NCBI GenBank assembly: GCA_030684555.1
Contig: JAUXVN010000024.1
Coordinates: 1-51,499, forward strand
Length of the DNA stretch: 51,499 nt
Direction of reading: 5' to 3'
Source: Ignavibacteria bacterium
Lineage (GTDB): Bacteria; Bacteroidota; Ignavibacteria; Ignavibacteriales; Ignavibacteriaceae
Position numbers and translations under genes: made by a program. This document shows, piece after piece, positions 31,030 to 40,047 of the stretch. Numbering within the stretch: position 1 is the first letter of the stretch; each line of letters starts with the position of its first letter. The notes under the pieces are model-generated. The model was not told the DNA's origin. It saw only the letters and a program-made list of their open reading frames with translations, and did no database searches.

Positions 31030-32043
31030 TTAGAATCCAAAATGGAGACTGAATTTATGCACGCTAGAAAAAGTTGTCCATGGTACATAAGCATAATCGA
31101 TACCGAGATTAAAATCATCGATTGACTTTTGAAAACCTACTCCCGCCGTAAAATTATGTTCATCATTAGGAGCTGACCAACCGGCTCTAAGTGCAAGTAA
31201 ATTCATAAATTTATACTCTACACCAGCATTAATCTGTTCTGCAAAATCTCGCGGGTGAACAGCTTCAACTGTTAATTGAATAGAATGTTCATTTTTATCA
31301 AGGTCAAAAAGATCAGCAGCGTTGTAAGCAACACCAACTTTAAATATTAATGGAAGTTGGAAGCCTTCTCCCTCGAGTTTCATTTCCTTAGAAAAATTTC
31401 TTACAACTGCACCGAATGAAAGGCTTTGAAATCCGGTATGATATAACATTCCAAAATCAAATACCAGTACGTTTGGTTTATATTCCTTCTTAGTGTAAGA
31501 GCCTGTGGAAACATCCACAGCAGTTACCGAAGCATCCAAATCTTGAACAGCATATTTTAGATTTCCACCGATTGAGAATTTATCATTTAAAGCTTTCGAA
31601 TAAGTAACTCCAAAATAATATGCTTTTGGATTATAAATACCCATATCAATATAACCCGCATCATTACTGGCTCTAATTGTTTCTAGGAAATCACCATAAT
31701 CAACATAAACCATTGACAATCCAAGGACACCATAATTACCATCATAAGGAGCAAATGATGCAGCACCATAATAGTAATTAATATCGGCAATCCATTTAAC
31801 CTGCCCGAGTGAAACATCAGAAAAAGCTGTTTGTCTTGCCAAACCAGCCGGATTGAAGAATAAAGAAGATACATCTCCCTCAAGTGCAGTAACTGCATCA
31901 CCAAGTGCCGAAGCTCTCGCATCGGGACTAACAAGCAAGAACTTCATCCCGGTTTGTGCAAGTTTTTGTTGACTAAAACTTAATTGTCCTACCGATAATA
32001 TTATCAATAAACAAAGAGCAGAAATTTTATAAATATTTTTCAT
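31030..32043 (-). CDS. PorV/PorQ-family outer-membrane beta-barrel protein
   Basis: The 337-residue protein starts with a signal peptide (through SVGQLSFSQ). It continues with the PorV/PorQ-type block AQTGMKFLLVSPDARASALG, DVSSLFFNPAGLA and a series of amphipathic strands ending KFSLHFGF, typical of FadL-like barrels. PorV shuttles T9SS cargo to the sortase in Bacteroidota. Here it is encoded inside an operon with secreted proteins, so it could serve that system or be a dedicated pore. It is not certain that this is the primary PorV. It lies 22 bp after the preceding gene and 14 bp before the next. Confidence 0.85.
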   Translation of the reverse strand: MKNIYKISALCLLIILSVGQLSFSQQKLAQTGMKFLLVSPDARASALGDAVTALEGDVSSLFFNPAGLARQTAFSDVSLGQVKWIADINYYYGAASFAPYDGNYGVLGLSMVYVDYGDFLETIRASNDAGYIDMGIYNPKAYYFGVTYSKALNDKFSIGGNLKYAVQDLDASVTAVDVSTGSYTKKEYKPNVLVFDFGMLYHTGFQSLSFGAVVRNFSKEMKLEGEGFQLPLIFKVGVAYNAADLFDLDKNEHSIQLTVEAVHPRDFAEQINAGVEYKFMNLLALRAGWSAPNDEHNFTAGVGFQKSIDDFNLGIDYAYVPWTTFSSVHKFSLHFGF

Positions 32044-32065
32044 GTTTTATTACTCTCTTTCGGTA

Positions 32066-34117
32066 TTAACGTATTACGACGAATTTAAGAATTTTTTGAT
32101 CGCCGGTGTTATTATCTTTCACAACCGCTATATAAATACCGCTTACAATTACCTGGTTAGATGAAGTTGTACAATCCCAATATTCATCACCACTACCGTT
32201 TGTGTGTTCAATAGTTTTAATCAATTCACCATATTCGGTATAAATTTTTATGTTTGCATTTCCCGGAAGATTGAAGAAGAACATTCTATCACTTCTTTCA
32301 GGGAAACGAAGATTATTTGGATCTGATGCTAAGTTAAGCGGGTTAGGTACTATTCTCACATTATCCAAATTTAGAGAAGCTTCTTTTTTCAGGAATGTCG
32401 GGTCAAATGTTTGAGTATAATAACGGCTGCTGACTAAATTTCCTGCAGGTATATTTAATGTAGGATCGGCGGTAATTGGTTTACCAACAGACTGTAAGAA
32501 ATAATAACAATTAACACCACGCGGAACTTCAGTATCATTATATGAGCGGGCACTTACCGGTAAATCTGCTATCATATTATAAGTACTGTCAACACTTCCG
32601 ATTGCACGGTAAACTCTGTATCCGGTTATATCAGGATCAGCATCATTGTAAGGTTTCCACTTAAGAGAGATTCTATCTCCTAAACCATCAACATATAATT
32701 CTTGTGGAGGTAATGGACTTTTTTCAAAATTCCAATTATTCTGAAATGCATTTTGTATTCTCCTGAAAGTTTGGAATAATGAATCTCTACCGGTGAAGAA
32801 TGCTGTATTTTTAGATAAAGCATCTTTATCAGCTTTATATTTTCTGCCGACTTCTATTGCCCTTTCTCTGCTAATTCCGGCAACAGCTTCAACCATAACA
32901 ATTCTAATACTATCTCCGGGACCTAAATTATACGGTCCATAACCATTACCGGCTGAGAAACCTCCGTTAGTTCCAACAGCCGGATCTTTTGTTGGCTGAA
33001 TAGGATTAGTTTCACCAATTTTTGTCATGTGACGATTTTCGTTTCCGGCATTGATGAAAGCATACTCATCCGCCATTTTGCCGGCATTAAATGCATCATT
33101 TCCGGATTGAAGTGGTCCATCTGAATCAAAGGTTTTAGTTGTTGATGGTTGACCGGGATCATCAGTTTTATCTGATGCAGATTTATCGGCATGAACAGTA
33201 ACAATTCCAGCAAACTGAGGAGCACCTAATCTTCCTGAAGTATCAGTAGCAGGAACATATAAAGCAGAATTCCAAATTGGTCCACCGAGATTATCATATT
33301 GTGTAAAACTAGGATACCTACCATGCCATGCAAACTGAGCTCTGAATTGTTCATTTGGAGGGTCAACTAATTTACCGTCACCTCTTGTATCATAAGTGGT
33401 ATTCATCCCCCATCCTGTTGGGTTTCCAATAACATAACGGGTTTGTTCACAAGGAGCTAATCTCCATTGAAAGAAAAAGACTACATCTTTTAAGTTTTGA
33501 GTCGGTAGTTCAATATCTGAATCACCATTCACATTGCCGGTATTTTTAAAGGTGTATTCGTTCACAATATAGTTATCATGATATTGTTGAGAAAACTGAA
33601 AAACTCTCCTCGTCATCGTAATACCAAGTTGAGAATTTACGATAGTTTCAATTTCTCTATCCCATTGCATAGTTGGATCAATTTCATCAACATCAACCGA
33701 CTTTCCTTCCGAAAGACTTCCGTCTACAAATACAACCGGTTTTTCGGATTTACTTTTCATCGCATGTTTAATCGGGAAAAACTCACCACCACCTGAAACA
33801 CGTGGACCAACATGAACAACTTTTACCGGAAAGAATCTTCCCTGTTCATCTGTAAAATCCTTTGTACCAATCCACATTGCTTTCCATGCTTGAATATTTT
33901 GATAATCATATATAGCAGGCCATTGCATTCCGTATTGTTGACGTTTGACGAATCCTTCTTCAATTTCACTTCCGATTGCAGAGAACCAGTTGTGAAGTGA
34001 GCCGACTGACATCCATTTAACATCAAATTGAGCAAATAAATTTGACTGCCCCATCAATAGGAATAGAACAATTGTGATAAGTTTTGAAAATTTTCTGAAT
34101 GATTTATTTTGAATCAT
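32066..34117 (-). CDS. large secreted protein with fibronectin III-like and T9SS-like C-terminus
   Basis: The protein of about 683 residues starts with a signal peptide (KLITIVLFLLMGQSNLFAQ). A long unassigned region has distinctive segments (WFSAIGSEIEEG, KVVHVGPRVSGGGEFFPIKH, QWRLAPCEQTRYVIGNPTGW). A fibronectin III-like domain follows (ELYVDGLGDRISLKWKPYND, ITGYRVYRAIGS). The C-terminal domain (IKIYTEYGELIKTIEHTNGS, SGIYIAVVKDN, ILKFVVIR) looks like a divergent T9SS sorting domain. The ATG at 34117 is preferred over a GTG at 34144, since AGGA lies nine bases upstream of it and the signal peptide begins there. Its position behind a TonB receptor suggests it may take the place of a SusD-like partner. 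The function is unknown. Confidence 0.8.
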   Translation of the reverse strand: MIQNKSFRKFSKLITIVLFLLMGQSNLFAQFDVKWMSVGSLHNWFSAIGSEIEEGFVKRQQYGMQWPAIYDYQNIQAWKAMWIGTKDFTDEQGRFFPVKVVHVGPRVSGGGEFFPIKHAMKSKSEKPVVFVDGSLSEGKSVDVDEIDPTMQWDREIETIVNSQLGITMTRRVFQFSQQYHDNYIVNEYTFKNTGNVNGDSDIELPTQNLKDVVFFFQWRLAPCEQTRYVIGNPTGWGMNTTYDTRGDGKLVDPPNEQFRAQFAWHGRYPSFTQYDNLGGPIWNSALYVPATDTSGRLGAPQFAGIVTVHADKSASDKTDDPGQPSTTKTFDSDGPLQSGNDAFNAGKMADEYAFINAGNENRHMTKIGETNPIQPTKDPAVGTNGGFSAGNGYGPYNLGPGDSIRIVMVEAVAGISRERAIEVGRKYKADKDALSKNTAFFTGRDSLFQTFRRIQNAFQNNWNFEKSPLPPQELYVDGLGDRISLKWKPYNDADPDITGYRVYRAIGSVDSTYNMIADLPVSARSYNDTEVPRGVNCYYFLQSVGKPITADPTLNIPAGNLVSSRYYTQTFDPTFLKKEASLNLDNVRIVPNPLNLASDPNNLRFPERSDRMFFFNLPGNANIKIYTEYGELIKTIEHTNGSGDEYWDCTTSSNQVIVSGIYIAVVKDNNTGDQKILKFVVIR

Positions 34118-34166
34118 TGTACATTTTCCTGTTTGTGTTTTCACTTCAATTGCTTTATTTAATTAT

Positions 34167-37100
34167 CTAAAAGAGTTCGAGAGAAAATCTTAAACCCCAG
34201 TAGACATTTCTAATATTTACGAATGATAAAAATGATTGATTTGGCATATCGATATATGCTTTCTCATCAAGAATTTTACTCATTTTGCCATTATCAACTT
34301 CATTCCAGCCATTCCCGTCATTCTGGAAATATTTTTTGGAGTTAGCTTCATAGTAGATTGCAGTAGGCACCGGAGTTCCGACACCTGTTAAAGCAGCAAC
34401 TGCAACAATCGGGACGTAAGCTACGTTCGACTCTCGATAATCACCCGGTCTATCTTCGCCGGGAACGTTTACATAACCAAAGCGGCTGTCAACTATACCA
34501 TCAGGCAGATGAAGTGATTTCATATAGTTATCATTATCATTTCCATCTATGAATCCATATCGGCTCATATATCTTATATTAAATATGTTGCTGATATCAC
34601 AGAAGATTTGGAAATTTGCCGGACCAAACTTAAAATTCTTGCTGAATCTTAAATCGATACTCCAGTAGTCATTCCATTGTACATTATTTAGAACTCCCGG
34701 TATGGCAGAGCTTCCGCCACCAGCCCAGGTGAAATAACTACCTGAACTCCAGTTCCCGAGTACGTTGATTCTCCAATCCGTTAACAAACCAATTCCGGCA
34801 AATTCAGGACCAAAATCTTTGGTTGGTGTGAAGAAGTCAACATTCGCTCTTGCATAAGGTTGAGGTACCGGTTTTTGTTGATAATTTTCTCTGGTAAGTC
34901 TTTCGAATCTTTTTTGTTCAGCCGAATTTTGATAGTAGGTACTAAAATTAAAATAACCCGAGGTTTCAACTGAATAAGTATAATTCAAAAATCCTTGAAC
35001 CCAATCACCACGATTCTTTGTTAAGGTAATTTCAAAACCACGAATATCTTCATATGAATCCGGTCTTGGAGTAGAATAACTAACCTTATTATCACGGCTT
35101 ATAAAAGTAACTAATCTTGGTTGATTAGATACATCTTTATAATAACCTGCTATTCTTATCAAATATTCTTCCATTAAACTTTGTTCATAACCTAATTCAT
35201 ACGCAACCGTTTTTTGTAATGGAAGATTAGGATCAGCAATTTCAGAAATTTTATTTGAGTATGACTCTCTTCTTAACATATATAAATTACGCGGGTTTGG
35301 TAATTGTCTGAAATGTCCATAATTAAAATAGAGTTTACTTGATTCAGTAATCGGGAACGCAACACCAATACGTGGACTAATCATCAGATGAGCTTTAGCA
35401 GGTTCTTTTTTTAATATTTCATCAATAAAAGATGATTTTTCACCTGAGAAGGCTAAATCATAAGGATTCTCAATTACATACCACTCTTCATTTGCATTTG
35501 AATAATCAAATCGCAAACCGAGATTTGCAATCATTCCTTCATATTCAATTTTGTCTTGAACATATAATGCACCACTTAATGGAGTAGTCTTCCATAGATA
35601 TCTAGTATTTGCAGATGGCAAATATTTATCATAAATACCATAATTAACATCATTAGTTGTTAATGTAATTTCGAAACCAGCTTTAATATTATTAAACTTA
35701 TCAATCTGGCTGTTGATGTCAAAACGCCCATTTAAAACTGTAGTTTTACTACTGTCTCTTCCTTGTGACATACCAACACCCATTCTCATATTACTTCCGA
35801 TTCCTGATGAAGAGCTATCTTCAAAACCGAATGGTGCTTCATCTGCATAGTAATAACCTGGGACAATAGCATAAATCCTTGCATTATTTCGAGGTGTTCC
35901 GGGATTTGTACTATATTCTGATAAGAAAGCACTTACCTGTGCTTCATAAAATGTGGTATTTGATATTACGTTAGAAAATTTTGCACCGTACATACTTCTG
36001 TTAATGGTTGATGGTGCCCAATAGTCGGAAGAAAAAACTCTGCTATCTCCATAACTCGTTCTCGAGTTTTGAAGAAGTGTACCAATTGTTACGGCACTCG
36101 CAATAATTCCACCTGTACCGGTATTATTACTTGCGGTTGCATCTGACTGGCTTAACAATCCTTCAACAGTAATCTTCATGGTAGAAGTAATATCGGCGGT
36201 TAGTTTTAATTGTCCCGTGTAGTCCTGATAACTATCTGTTGCAAGAGGAATAATATACATATTTCGATTAGCTCTAAAAGAAGCTAAGAATCTTAAATTA
36301 CCCCAAAGTTTATTAAGGAATGGAACCGGACCGGCTAAACTTGCATCAACATCATAATCAGCTTTTAAAATTCGCGCATCTTTACGATGTTCCCATAAGA
36401 ATAATCGCTGCGCAGCTTCAGGAGAGAGGTCATTTGTGGGGTCATCATCTGACATTAATTTTTCAGAAATTGAATTCCAACCCTGAAATTCCTGATATTG
36501 ACGTTGTGTAAATTCATCCCATGCGCCATTTTTGGTTCCAGTCCATGCAACAGAATTATCTACATAAGGTCTTATCCAATAAGCGTCGGGAGAAGTTGGA
36601 CCATCGCCATAATATTTTTTTCCTGGGGGTCTTATGCGGCTAAAGAAGCTAAAACTATATCGATCATTTTTTCCTTCTTTTGTAACAACATTTACAACAC
36701 CGGAACGTATATTTCCATACTCTGCATTAAAACCACCGGTTTGGATTTGCACTTCATCTACTGAAGTAAAACTTACGGCTGTAAATGGAGAATTATCTCT
36801 ACCATCACGTAAAGTTAATCCATTAACCATGAATGCCGTTTGATTGCTTGCCCCACCCCTTATTTCCAATCCGGCCGATCCAGAACGAATACCGGCTTGA
36901 AGTCCAACAACTGTTGAAACATTTGCAATGGGAAGATTTTCAAATTGACTTGATTGTAGGTTGACAGTACTTGCAGAAACGTCTTTTTGAACTACCGGAG
37001 TTTTTGCAGTAACTACAACTTCCTCAGTTTGAAAAGTTTGAGGTAATAATCTGAAATCAATTTCTGTAGTTTGACCAATGTTTACACGGACATCTGTTAC

Positions 37101-37352
37101 GTTTGAGGCACCATATCCAATCATTGATGCACGTAAACTATAATTTCCAGGCGGAACATTAAGAATTACATAGTAACCTTCTAAATCTGTAGCAGCACCA
37201 AGATTAGTACCTGCTACAATAATATTGGCTCCAATTAAAGCTTCATTTGTGTTTGCATCTTTGATCATACCGGAGATTTTTCCGGATTGCGGATAGACTG
37301 TCGTAATGAGAAGGATGGCTATTAGAAATGTAAAGGTAAAAACCGATCTCAT
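34167..37352 (-). CDS. TonB-dependent receptor with carboxypeptidase-regulatory-like domain
   Basis: The 1061-residue outer-membrane protein has a signal peptide (about 1-21) and a CarboxypepD_reg-like domain (SGMIKDANTNEALIGANIIV, DLEGYYVILNVPPGNYSLRA). The plug domain has EEVVVTAKTPVVQKDVSAST and VVGLQAGI...LEIRGGASNQTAFMVNGL, with QIQTGGFNAEYGNIRSGVVN. A long beta-barrel follows, ending in an aromatic-rich GLRFSLELF. It resembles SusC/RagA-type transporters, but no SusD gene follows. It leads a five-gene operon (34167 down to 28229). An AGGAG lies seven bases before the ATG. The substrate cannot be predicted. Confidence 0.93.
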   Translation of the reverse strand: MRSVFTFTFLIAILLITTVYPQSGKISGMIKDANTNEALIGANIIVAGTNLGAATDLEGYYVILNVPPGNYSLRASMIGYGASNVTDVRVNIGQTTEIDFRLLPQTFQTEEVVVTAKTPVVQKDVSASTVNLQSSQFENLPIANVSTVVGLQAGIRSGSAGLEIRGGASNQTAFMVNGLTLRDGRDNSPFTAVSFTSVDEVQIQTGGFNAEYGNIRSGVVNVVTKEGKNDRYSFSFFSRIRPPGKKYYGDGPTSPDAYWIRPYVDNSVAWTGTKNGAWDEFTQRQYQEFQGWNSISEKLMSDDDPTNDLSPEAAQRLFLWEHRKDARILKADYDVDASLAGPVPFLNKLWGNLRFLASFRANRNMYIIPLATDSYQDYTGQLKLTADITSTMKITVEGLLSQSDATASNNTGTGGIIASAVTIGTLLQNSRTSYGDSRVFSSDYWAPSTINRSMYGAKFSNVISNTTFYEAQVSAFLSEYSTNPGTPRNNARIYAIVPGYYYADEAPFGFEDSSSSGIGSNMRMGVGMSQGRDSSKTTVLNGRFDINSQIDKFNNIKAGFEITLTTNDVNYGIYDKYLPSANTRYLWKTTPLSGALYVQDKIEYEGMIANLGLRFDYSNANEEWYVIENPYDLAFSGEKSSFIDEILKKEPAKAHLMISPRIGVAFPITESSKLYFNYGHFRQLPNPRNLYMLRRESYSNKISEIADPNLPLQKTVAYELGYEQSLMEEYLIRIAGYYKDVSNQPRLVTFISRDNKVSYSTPRPDSYEDIRGFEITLTKNRGDWVQGFLNYTYSVETSGYFNFSTYYQNSAEQKRFERLTRENYQQKPVPQPYARANVDFFTPTKDFGPEFAGIGLLTDWRINVLGNWSSGSYFTWAGGGSSAIPGVLNNVQWNDYWSIDLRFSKNFKFGPANFQIFCDISNIFNIRYMSRYGFIDGNDNDNYMKSLHLPDGIVDSRFGYVNVPGEDRPGDYRESNVAYVPIVAVAALTGVGTPVPTAIYYEANSKKYFQNDGNGWNEVDNGKMSKILDEKAYIDMPNQSFLSFVNIRNVYWGLRFSLELF

Positions 37353-37613
37353 ACTTTAGCTCCTAATTTATCGGATGATTGTTTTCTAATTTATTTAACA
37401 GTAAGATTTTTAATCTTGTATTAAAAACTATGTATTATTTTTAATAGAGTCAATTTTTAAAAGCCTAATGATGAATGACAATTGCATCAAGAACTTATAA
37501 ATTCACAATGCAACTCCTCCTCAAAGCGTAAATAAAAAGTTTTGCTTGACTTTGCAGGTAAATCAAAATAATTTTGAATATCTATTTTACATAATTGTAA
37601 GGGACCCCTCATA

Positions 37614-38513
37614 ATGAAAAGAATACTTTTCTCGATATTCGCATCTATTATAATAATAACTTCAGGTTGTACAGATAATATAACTACAACAATTGTTACT
37701 GAGCCGGATGGAACACTTTCAATCTCATTGAATAATTTACCTCTACTTTCAGATTCTACCCATTTTGCTGTTTGGGTCTTCGGAAAGGATTCCGTTAAAT
37801 TAGATAATTTCAAAGTTTCTAATATCGGCGATTCTTATTCTAAAACTTATGATGTAAAATTAGGACACATTCAAGGAGCCAAATATTTAGCTGTTACAAT
37901 TGAGCATGATACAAGTTCGTTAAATGACTCCATTTCAAAAGGTAGAAGATTTCTTGCGGGAATTTTCTCAGCAAATAAAGTTAATTTAAGTGTTAAAACT
38001 GATATTGCATTTAATAATGATTTTTCGGCAGCTGCGGGTAAATATACATTATTCACTCCAACAGATACAGTTAACACGGTTTTGAAAAGCGGTATTTGGT
38101 TTGTTAAAAATGTTGATGCTCCTCCAATTCTTCCGGCATTAGTTTTACCTTCTCTTCCGGCTGGATGGGAGTATAATGCATGGATTTATGTTGATGGAGT
38201 TGCACTCAAGACCGGCGGATTTAGAAGTGCCTCTATTAAAGATAACGACTCAACCTATTGCGGTCCTCTTTCAATTCCAAATTATCCTGGTGAAGATTTT
38301 CTTAATAATGCTCCAACCGGAGTAACTTTCCCATTGGATTTATCAGGAAAAACGGTTTTCATTACAATACAACCAACCGATTGGAAATTAGACAGATCAT
38401 TTAATTTAGAAATATTAAAAGCAAACATACCGGCAAATGCAACAGAATTTATATCATACGATTTTGAGAAGAATTTAGTTTTACCATCCGGAAGTGGTGT
38501 TGTAATATTTTAA
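37614..38513 (+). CDS. lipoprotein, possibly anti-sigma-K-like fold
   Basis: This is the only gene on the plus strand. The 299-residue protein has a lipoprotein signal with lipobox IITSGC (cysteine 19). It contains two related beta-rich halves: GTLSISLNNLPLLSDSTHFA with WVFGKD, and LPSLPAGWEYNAWIYVDGVA with LKTGGF. The second half resembles the C-terminal domain of RskA-type anti-sigma factors, where a LPxLPAGxxYxxWxxxxG pattern occurs, but without an anti-sigma domain. I regard that as a fold-level hint only. An AGGGA lies nine bases before the ATG, and a strong terminator follows the stop. It diverges from the TonB receptor operon. Confidence 0.82.
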   Translation: MKRILFSIFASIIIITSGCTDNITTTIVTEPDGTLSISLNNLPLLSDSTHFAVWVFGKDSVKLDNFKVSNIGDSYSKTYDVKLGHIQGAKYLAVTIEHDTSSLNDSISKGRRFLAGIFSANKVNLSVKTDIAFNNDFSAAAGKYTLFTPTDTVNTVLKSGIWFVKNVDAPPILPALVLPSLPAGWEYNAWIYVDGVALKTGGFRSASIKDNDSTYCGPLSIPNYPGEDFLNNAPTGVTFPLDLSGKTVFITIQPTDWKLDRSFNLEILKANIPANATEFISYDFEKNLVLPSGSGVVIF

Positions 38514-38542
38514 TCTTTGAATAAGTATTTGCATTCCATTAA

Positions 38543-38572
38543 AGAAAAGACGGGTTTACCCCCGTCTTTTCT
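38543..38572 (+). terminator. strong intrinsic terminator of the plus-strand lipoprotein gene
   Basis: A perfect 12-bp stem, AGAAAAGACGGG and CCCGTCTTTTCT, encloses a 6-base loop. It lies 30 bases after the stop codon. The A/T ends make it potentially bidirectional. Confidence 0.85.
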
Positions 38573-39033
38573 GCTTTAAAACATTTTTATTGTTTGTACA
38601 ACACCGCTTCAGCGTTCCTCTCACCATAAGTTTATATATTAGACACTCCAATAACTTTACATCAACCATTTTTATTTATTCGAACATTTTTGCCTATAAG
38701 CAAAATAAACAGCTGTTATTTTTGCTTATAGGCAAATAAAACAGAATCTATGAAAAAAATCTTAAAACTTTCAAAGAACCCGATATTTAGAAATTGAATT
38801 GTCGATGACTTTAAAAAACGATGGTCCGAGTTGATGAAATGTAATATCGGCAAGTAAATTTTTAAGCGCACTTGTTTAGTTTGAACAGAATGTTCGACTT
38901 TATGTAATGTATAATTATTGCATTTCTAATTGCAATAATTTTGAATTCAATTGCAGTTCACTTTAGTGAACTGATTGTGAGATTGAAAAAAAATATTTGG
39001 CTTTAGCCACATAATTGGATATTGAAAATATCT
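38573..39033. other. non-coding region between convergent genes with several palindromes
   Basis: No intact gene is present in these roughly 460 bases. It holds a 48-bp near-palindrome (38689-38736), a 10-bp-arm hairpin AATTATTGCA/TGCAATAATT (38913-38940), and a 20-bp dyad CAGTTCACT-TT-AGTGAACTG (38954-38973). An open frame with one internal TGA runs from an ATG at 38750 and reads MKKILKLSKNPIFRN, then IVDDFKKRWSELMKCNIGK. This may be a gene remnant. Confidence 0.55.
38689..38736. repeat. 48-bp near-perfect palindrome, operator-like
   Basis: TTTGCCTATAAGCAAAA (38689-38705) is exactly reverse-complemented at 38720-38736, a 17-bp perfect match. The centre AACAGCTGTT (38708-38717) is itself a palindrome. 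Each arm contains TTGC-N-TATA-N-GCAA, which is also nearly symmetric. This fits two dimer-binding half-sites around a central dyad better than a terminator. No gene starts close to it. Confidence 0.7.
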
Positions 39034-39069
39034 AACAAAAAAGGGAGTTTTTCAACTCCCTTTTTTGTT
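39034..39069 (-). terminator. intrinsic terminator overlapping the stop codon of the M29 aminopeptidase gene
   Basis: A perfect 14-bp stem (AACAAAAAAGGGAG with CTCCCTTTTTTGTT) has an 8-base loop. The right arm overlaps the TAA of the gene ending at 39068. Confidence 0.85.
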
Positions 39070-40036
39070 ATAAATCAACAAGTAATTTTCCATCTTTCAT
39101 TAATAATTTTCCATCAAGATAAACGGTCGGTTTTTTAACAACTCCATCTAAGTGAATTGGAACATTAACACTTCCCCCCATCGATTTATTGTTACCAAGT
39201 GCAATGTGAATTGTTCCCATAACTTTTTCATCTTCCAAAAGAACACCGCTAAGTTTTGCACTTGGATTTGTTCCAATTCCAAACTCTGCAATGTTGCGGG
39301 CATCTTTGCCAACTTCATCAAGCATCTTATTCAGTTTTGATGCAATTGAACCACCGGTTATTTTGGTAGCATAACCATCTTTAACTTCAATTTTGAGATT
39401 AACATTTTTCATTAAACCAAGTCCTGCCATTGAACCATCAACAATAAACACGCCGTTAGATGTCCCTTCAACAGGAGCTAAAAAAGTTTCACCGGTGGGT
39501 AAGTTACCGCTTTCCCCTTTTTTATGGAACAATCCTTTTGAAGCATAAGATGTTCTGCCTACAATTGAGAAAGATAAATCTGTTCCAAGTGTTGTTGTTA
39601 TTTTTACAAACTTTCCTTTTTCTAAAATCTTTTTCAATTTGATTGATAATTTAGAAATGTAATTATAATCAGCATTCAAGCCTCTAATCATTACATCTTT
39701 TGTGATACCGGGAAAAGTAGCAATTCTCACCCCTTGTGCAGAGGCTTCTCTTCTGGCATCAGTGTGTGTAAGTGATTTTGTTGTCGGACAAAAGACAACA
39801 TCAAACTTTTTCATTAATTCTGCAATTTGCTGTGAAGGTTCTTCCCCGTTGATTCTTCCGGGTTTCATTTCTACATAAAGTGATTCATACCCGAGCCGCA
39901 ACGCATTTGTGAATAATGAATAACCGATTTCTCTTTTATTGGTGTCTGATATCACTAAGATTTTTTCCTTCTTTTTAACCCCCATGCAATTTATAATTGC
40001 AATTTCTGAAGCACGATCCAACTTTGACATTTTCAT
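39068..40036 (-). CDS. M29-family aminopeptidase
   Basis: The 322-residue cytosolic metallopeptidase belongs to the M29 (aminopeptidase T/AmpS-like) family, which removes N-terminal amino acids from peptides. Likely metal ligands are E183 (TGETFLAPVEGTSNG), E251 (AEFGIGTNPSAKLSG), H277 (GTIHIALGNN), and H295 with D297 (VPIHLDGVV). The family-like YLDGKLLMKDGK end is present. It is shorter than the usual 370-410 residues. A second ATG lies two codons in. It sits in a set of peptide-use genes (transporters, PepD), which fits a role in peptide catabolism. Confidence 0.88.
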   Translation of the reverse strand: MKMSKLDRASEIAIINCMGVKKKEKILVISDTNKREIGYSLFTNALRLGYESLYVEMKPGRINGEEPSQQIAELMKKFDVVFCPTTKSLTHTDARREASAQGVRIATFPGITKDVMIRGLNADYNYISKLSIKLKKILEKGKFVKITTTLGTDLSFSIVGRTSYASKGLFHKKGESGNLPTGETFLAPVEGTSNGVFIVDGSMAGLGLMKNVNLKIEVKDGYATKITGGSIASKLNKMLDEVGKDARNIAEFGIGTNPSAKLSGVLLEDEKVMGTIHIALGNNKSMGGSVNVPIHLDGVVKKPTVYLDGKLLMKDGKLLVDL

Positions 40037-40047
40037 ATAAAACTCCT

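Noticed and set aside
32066-34144. longer start (GTG at 34144) for the large secreted protein
   Set aside because: AGGA lies nine bases before the ATG at 34117, and the signal peptide begins there.
37487-37813. minus-strand frame of 108 codons opposite the plus-strand lipoprotein gene
   Set aside because: It overlaps the signal peptide and start of the recognised lipoprotein gene and has no plausible protein features.
38543-38572. hairpin as a transposon end or repeat
   Set aside because: Its position right after a stop codon and its perfect A/T-flanked stem fit an ordinary intrinsic terminator.
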